Made by a program: the position numbers and the translations under genes. The notes below the pieces were generated by a model. That model was not told the origin of the DNA, ran no database searches, and saw nothing but the letters and a program-made list of their open reading frames with translations. A stretch of DNA of 10,908 nt, from contig CAZSTC010000070.1 of assembly GCA_964609795.1 (NCBI GenBank), positions 1 to 10,908 of the forward strand, in the 5' to 3' direction. The stretch is from UBA1412 sp964609795 (GTDB lineage Bacteria; Verrucomicrobiota; Verrucomicrobiia; Limisphaerales; UBA1412). Within the stretch, counting starts at the first letter, position 1. Every line of letters starts with the position of its first letter. This document shows positions 7,577-10,908 of this stretch, piece by piece.

Positions 7577-9082
7577 CTAGTTGCGTCTTCGGGCCCACAC
7601 AATCAGCCCAATTCCTAATACAAATCCCGGAACGATCGCCATCATAATCCACATGAGCAGGTTGATTTGAATATCACTCAGGTTCAACTGGTATTCCACG
7701 ATAGCTCTTGGGCCGACTCCCTTCATCAACTGTGCCCGATCCAGCAACCAGTTGACTGAAAGAACCGCAAAATCCCGATTCCCGAAAGAAGCATCTATCC
7801 AGGTATTATTGAGAAAAACTGAGCCCCCCACAGCGACGATGCGGGTCGTTCCTTTGATAGAATCTACCCCTTGGAGCGCTCCTTTCTCCACTGAAACAGC
7901 CATGCTCAATTCCTGGCTTTGCTCACTCTCAACTTGCATCTCTTTGCCGTCCGTCGTGGGAGCTATGAGAACACCCTTGGGCCCGCTCATAAGCAATTCC
8001 ATAACCTGAGGAGCGTCAGCCGCCCTGCCGGCATAGTCAGTCTTGGAGACTGCGCGGGTCAGTGGCATATACATCTGAGAGCCATACAAAGGCCGGGTAA
8101 TAGGGCTTTGTGAATTGAAGTTAGTCAACATGAGGCCCTGATTCAGTCTGACGACATCAGGATCGTAAACCAGCTGGTCCTTCACCTCAACGCCCCACTC
8201 TTTTAATAGAGGCTCCAGCCGAGTCGCTCCGGATTGAGGGAAGAGAACAAGCAAACTCCCGCCGCGCTTCAGATACTCCCCAACTTTGACGACCTCCTGA
8301 TCTACCAAGGGCTTCTTGGGCCCAGGAATAATCAGAAGGTTGCAATCAGCCGGAACTGTTTCTTCAGCCCAGATATGGAATTTTTTAACCTTAACGTAAT
8401 TTTGAGTCAGGATCTCGGCAAATTTTGAATACCCGCTGATTTCATCTTTCTCTTCCGGGTCAAACTCATTATGGCCCATGGAAAAGTATGCCACACGCTC
8501 ACCGCTTTCCATCAGTGAGGCAAGCGCCCCCGTAAAAAGCATTTCCCCTTTGAAGGTAATTCTTTTAACCTTCTGGTCACGCCCCGAAACAACATCCGAT
8601 ACGTTGAAATCAGAAAACTCCTTCTCATAAATTACTCTGGGTGGCTTTCCTTCAACCTCGAAAATAACCAGATCCCGAAAGAAAGTCTCCTTGTCTGAAG
8701 AAGGCAAAGTGAGACGATACTTATTCTTAATGGCCTCGGCTGCCTGGGGATTCTCAATATAATCCACCCTCTGAACCTTCAGCCTGCTGGTTACGGTTTC
8801 ATACTCCTTGAGCAAGTTATTAATGGACGAATAAAGAGGCAAATCCTCCTTAAAAAGCACCACGACCTTTACATCCTGTTTTAAGGATTTAAGCGCCTCC
8901 ACCGTCATTGGCGAAAGCTTCGATGTATCCCTGGAATCCAAATGCCATCTGAAAAAATGCCTCGAACCCAGCAAATTTAATAAAACGACCACTACCAGCA
9001 AGCCGACCAGGGAGCCCAGCACGTTGAGCTTGATCCGTCTGCGTTTGGTTGCTGAAAAACTGATTTTATCGTATTCCATCAT
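7577..9082 (-). CDS. GldG-like ABC transporter auxiliary protein
   Basis: This 501-residue protein of the GldG / ABC-transporter-auxiliary type is anchored at both ends: membrane segments at about 20-39 and 473-495, with basic residues on the cytoplasmic sides (KRRR 13-16, ARRR 497-500). The loop between them should lie in the periplasm. It starts with the family stretch DSRDTSKLSPMT (49-60), then has GHNE at 203-206 (usually GHGE), LLIIPGPKKPL at 249-259 and YLKRGGSLLVLF at 270-281, a Rossmann-like fold resembling glutamine amidotransferases but without an obvious catalytic Cys. GldG is needed for gliding in Bacteroidetes; elsewhere its substrate is unknown, and nothing else here points to gliding. 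GGAGG at 9086-9090 lies very close to the first ATG (9082); the second ATG (9079) has better spacing and may be the true start. The stop codon of the permease directly abuts the first ATG. Confidence 0.85.
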   Translation of the reverse strand: MMEYDKISFSATKRRRIKLNVLGSLVGLLVVVVLLNLLGSRHFFRWHLDSRDTSKLSPMTVEALKSLKQDVKVVVLFKEDLPLYSSINNLLKEYETVTSRLKVQRVDYIENPQAAEAIKNKYRLTLPSSDKETFFRDLVIFEVEGKPPRVIYEKEFSDFNVSDVVSGRDQKVKRITFKGEMLFTGALASLMESGERVAYFSMGHNEFDPEEKDEISGYSKFAEILTQNYVKVKKFHIWAEETVPADCNLLIIPGPKKPLVDQEVVKVGEYLKRGGSLLVLFPQSGATRLEPLLKEWGVEVKDQLVYDPDVVRLNQGLMLTNFNSQSPITRPLYGSQMYMPLTRAVSKTDYAGRAADAPQVMELLMSGPKGVLIAPTTDGKEMQVESEQSQELSMAVSVEKGALQGVDSIKGTTRIVAVGGSVFLNNTWIDASFGNRDFAVLSVNWLLDRAQLMKGVGPRAIVEYQLNLSDIQINLLMWIMMAIVPGFVLGIGLIVWARRRN

Positions 9083-9835
9083 CTACCTCCACCGGCGCCA
9101 CTCCAAAACTCGCCACGTTAAAAAAAGAAAAAGAAAAGTTGATGTCACCAGAAAGATGAAGGGACGGCTGTCCAATATCCCTCGCGAACAATCCCTCATG
9201 TAATCTGCCAGAGATATCTTTGCCAATATCAGAGAGATCGGCCCGGGATCGGGAACCACGAAGAGTACATTGACACTCAACATAAAAATCCCCATACCAA
9301 GCGTAAAACTCACCATCCCGGCCACAATCTGGCTGCGAGTGAGAGCTGAGCCGAAACACCCGATGGAGATATAAAGAGCTCCTACCATTAATACCGCAAA
9401 ATAAGTCGCAATGATGCTGGTAATGTTCACCACCAGGGGATTATTAATGTAAAACCTCAAAAGCAGCATTGAGATAAATACAGGCAACCAGATAATCGCA
9501 TGGAAAAACAGAGCCCCACAAAATTTACTCATGAGCACCTGTATATCATTGACCGGGGCCGTCATTAAAATTTCATAAGTCCCCGTAGATTTTTCATGCG
9601 CAAAAGTTCTCATCGTTATGAGCGGCGCTGAAAGGAGCAATATCAGCCAAAAATACCAGGAAAAGAAAAACATTTCTGTCAAAGTCATATCCGTCGGCTG
9701 ATTGTTTAACCGATATACCAAATCGTAAAAGCAAACCCCTACCAGAAAGAGCGCGGCGCTTACAATCACGTACCCGTTGAGTGCGCCGAAACAGAATCCC
9801 AGCTCTCTTCTGAGCAATGTCTTAAAAACTTTCAC
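9083..9835 (-). CDS. GldF-like ABC-2 family permease
   Basis: This is a 250-residue integral membrane protein with six predicted helices at about 20-41, 55-74, 105-128, 136-158, 166-193 and 224-241, the usual ABC-2 layout. Between helices 2 and 3 it has MRTFAHEKSTGTYEILMTAP (75-94), matching the coupling-helix motif typical of GldF and related ABC-2 permeases. It should dimerise and pair with the ATPase encoded just upstream to export an unknown substrate. The start codon is GTG at 9835, supported by a near-perfect Shine-Dalgarno (AAGGAGG, 9844-9850) at 8-nt spacing; no ATG lies nearby. The gap after the ATPase stop is 21 nt. Its own stop touches the GldG start, so the two should be made in matched amounts. 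Confidence 0.88.
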   Translation of the reverse strand: MKVFKTLLRRELGFCFGALNGYVIVSAALFLVGVCFYDLVYRLNNQPTDMTLTEMFFFSWYFWLILLLSAPLITMRTFAHEKSTGTYEILMTAPVNDIQVLMSKFCGALFFHAIIWLPVFISMLLLRFYINNPLVVNITSIIATYFAVLMVGALYISIGCFGSALTRSQIVAGMVSFTLGMGIFMLSVNVLFVVPDPGPISLILAKISLADYMRDCSRGILDSRPFIFLVTSTFLFLFLTWRVLEWRRWR

Positions 9836-9843
9836 CGATGATT

Positions 9844-9850
9844 CCTCCTT
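9844..9850 (-). promoter_or_regulatory. Strong Shine-Dalgarno that fixes a GTG start
   Basis: On the minus strand this reads AAGGAGG, followed by 8 nt and then GTG. It is the strongest ribosome-binding site in the operon and settles the GTG as the permease start. Confidence 0.75.
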
Positions 9851-9856
9851 TTTTCT

Positions 9857-10840
9857 CTACTCGTCATCCTCTTCCTCATCTTGCTTTTTCCTTGTCAGGT
9901 GGACAAAGACATCCTCCAGCGAAGGACGGCTGATTGTCAATTCTCTCAATAACCAGTTGTTTCTTACTACCATCTTATAGAGTTCTTCCCGAGGATCAGC
10001 CGCTTCGGCTTCAAAAGAAAGAGAGCAAAGATAGTAATCCCCTTCTGCCGCAGAAATATCAACCGCCAACAATCTTTCAAAATTTTTCAAGGAGAATTTC
10101 AAATCCTCCAAGGGCGCTTTTATCTGCGCCACTACCCGGGATGACTGCCCCATGATAGACTGCAAGTGGGTAGTGTCGTCAGAGGCCAATATCTTTCCCT
10201 GATTCAGAATCAACACCCGATTGCAGGTCATCTCTATTTCATGCAGAATATGGCTTGAAATCAGGACCGTGTGTTTGCCGCCCAGATTTTTAATCAGCTG
10301 CCGGGCAGCACGCACCTGGTTCGGGTCCAATCCCAAAGTTGGCTCGTCCAGAATAATCAACTCCGGCTCGCTTAAAAGAGCATCTCCCAAGCCCACCCTC
10401 TGTCGATACCCGAGCGAAAGCTGCCTGATCATCTTTTTTCGGACATCCTCCAGATCGCATTCCTTCATCACTGTTTCGGCGCGGTCTCTGCTTTGGCGGG
10501 CATCCAATCCTTTAAGCCGGCCCCGATATTTGAGATATTCATAAACCCGCATATCGAGGTAAAGGGGATTGTTTTCAGGCATGTAGCCTATCCGCTTGCG
10601 AACTTCGTGCGATTCATCGAATACATCAAATCCGGCTACTTTGGCCGTCCCGGAAGTCGCCGCTAAAAAGGTGGATAATATACGCAGAGTGGTACTCTTG
10701 CCTGCTCCATTAGGTCCCAGAAGCCCCAAAATCTCCCCTCGCTTCACGGTGAAATTTAAATTGCTGATCGCCTCAAATTCTCCGTAGCGCTTCGTCAACC
10801 CTTTTACCTCAATCATCCACTCTTTGCTCGCATCACCCAT
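9857..10840 (-). CDS. GldA-like ABC transporter ATPase
   Basis: This is the cytoplasmic ATP-binding subunit that powers the ABC-2 permease encoded next. From the ATG at 10840 it is 327 residues. All nucleotide-binding motifs are intact: Walker A GPNGAGKST (42-50), signature LSLGYRQ (141-147), Walker B LIILDE (161-166), D-loop GLDP (170-173) and the switch histidine H197. IGYMPENNPLY (84-94), with Glu in place of the Q-loop Gln, is a hallmark of the GldA-type subgroup. The C-terminal regulatory-type region ends in RPSLEDVFVHLT (305-316), common in ABC-2 exporters, followed by an unusually acidic tail, DEEEDDE. Three starts are possible. The TTG at 10882 is rejected because it overlaps the putative -35 element. 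The ATG at 10840 is used here. The ATG at 10816 (MIEVKGLTKRYG, the usual family N-terminus, 319 residues) is a real alternative. None has a strong Shine-Dalgarno. It is the first gene of the five-gene operon. Confidence 0.92.
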   Translation of the reverse strand: MGDASKEWMIEVKGLTKRYGEFEAISNLNFTVKRGEILGLLGPNGAGKSTTLRILSTFLAATSGTAKVAGFDVFDESHEVRKRIGYMPENNPLYLDMRVYEYLKYRGRLKGLDARQSRDRAETVMKECDLEDVRKKMIRQLSLGYRQRVGLGDALLSEPELIILDEPTLGLDPNQVRAARQLIKNLGGKHTVLISSHILHEIEMTCNRVLILNQGKILASDDTTHLQSIMGQSSRVVAQIKAPLEDLKFSLKNFERLLAVDISAAEGDYYLCSLSFEAEAADPREELYKMVVRNNWLLRELTISRPSLEDVFVHLTRKKQDEEEDDE

Positions 10841-10853
10841 AACAGCGCTTGTA

Positions 10854-10882
10854 AGTATAAAACCTTGCTTATCTGACTCCAA
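10854..10882 (-). promoter_or_regulatory. Putative sigma70-type promoter of the ABC-AsmA operon
   Basis: On the minus strand, TTGGAG (10882-10877, three of six consensus matches) and TATACT (10859-10854, five of six) are exactly 17 nt apart. Transcription would start near 10847, about 7 nt before the ATG at 10840 and about 31 nt before the ATG at 10816. No other promoter-like pair was noted between the five genes, which fits one transcript. Confidence 0.4.
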
Positions 10883-10908
10883 CCAAATTCTCTAAAGAAT
10901 CGGTCCGG

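Noticed and set aside
7564..7602. TTG start giving a 675-residue DUF4340 protein
   Set aside because: It overlaps the GldG coding end by 26 nt, uses a rare start, and adds a polar stretch before the membrane anchor. The ATG at 7563 gives a normal N-terminus.
7577..9835. Gliding motility machinery, because of the GldF and GldG resemblance
   Set aside because: No other gliding or type IX secretion genes are present, and GldFG-type exporters are widespread in non-gliding bacteria, so gliding gene symbols were not assigned.
10841..10882. TTG start giving a 341-residue ABC ATPase
   Set aside because: The TTG sits in the putative -35 element, has no ribosome-binding site, and extends beyond the usual family N-terminus.

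Overview
The window comes from a Gram-negative bacterium. The most likely source is the PVC group, probably Verrucomicrobiota. The pointers are a Tat-exported Gfo/Idh/MocA oxidoreductase of the WLGPAP / GGQMANWGAHHLD type, which is abundant in Planctomycetes and Verrucomicrobia, a GldA/GldF/GldG-type ABC cassette with a DUF4340 partner, and a very large AsmA-like envelope protein. Base composition is moderate and looks even across the window. This taxonomic call is inference from protein style; there is no rRNA or other marker gene. I see no mobile element, CRISPR array, tRNA or rRNA.

Left part (about 1-2275, plus strand). A Tat-signal Gfo/Idh/MocA oxidoreductase (68-1393) is followed by a good terminator-like hairpin (1409-1442). 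After a 171-bp intergenic stretch comes a 6-phosphogluconolactonase (pgl, 1565-2275). The pgl leader is odd: the only strong Shine-Dalgarno sequence serves a five-codon mini-ORF just ahead of pgl, and that Shine-Dalgarno can pair with a complementary stretch upstream.

Right part (2280-10840, minus strand, read right to left). Five tightly packed genes look like one operon: a GldA-like ABC ATPase, a GldF-like six-helix ABC-2 permease, a GldG-like auxiliary protein anchored at both ends, a membrane-anchored protein built from tandem DUF4340 repeats, and a 1104-residue AsmA-like protein. Gaps are 21 nt, 0 nt, 13 nt and a 20-nt overlap. A plausible sigma70-type promoter sits just upstream of the ATPase. 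The operon ends tail-to-tail with pgl, with only 4 nt between the two stop codons and no terminator in the gap.

How the genes may work together. The ATPase and permease form a minimal ABC-2 exporter. GldG and DUF4340 proteins are recurrent partners of such exporters and expose large soluble domains outside the inner membrane. AsmA-family proteins are known or suspected lipid carriers between the inner and outer membranes. The cluster could therefore be an envelope export machine with its own periplasmic bridge. The substrate is unknown, and the idea rests on gene order and family knowledge. The ATPase, permease, GldG and DUF4340 combination is itself a known recurrent arrangement. The tight coupling to a large AsmA-like gene is the least familiar part.
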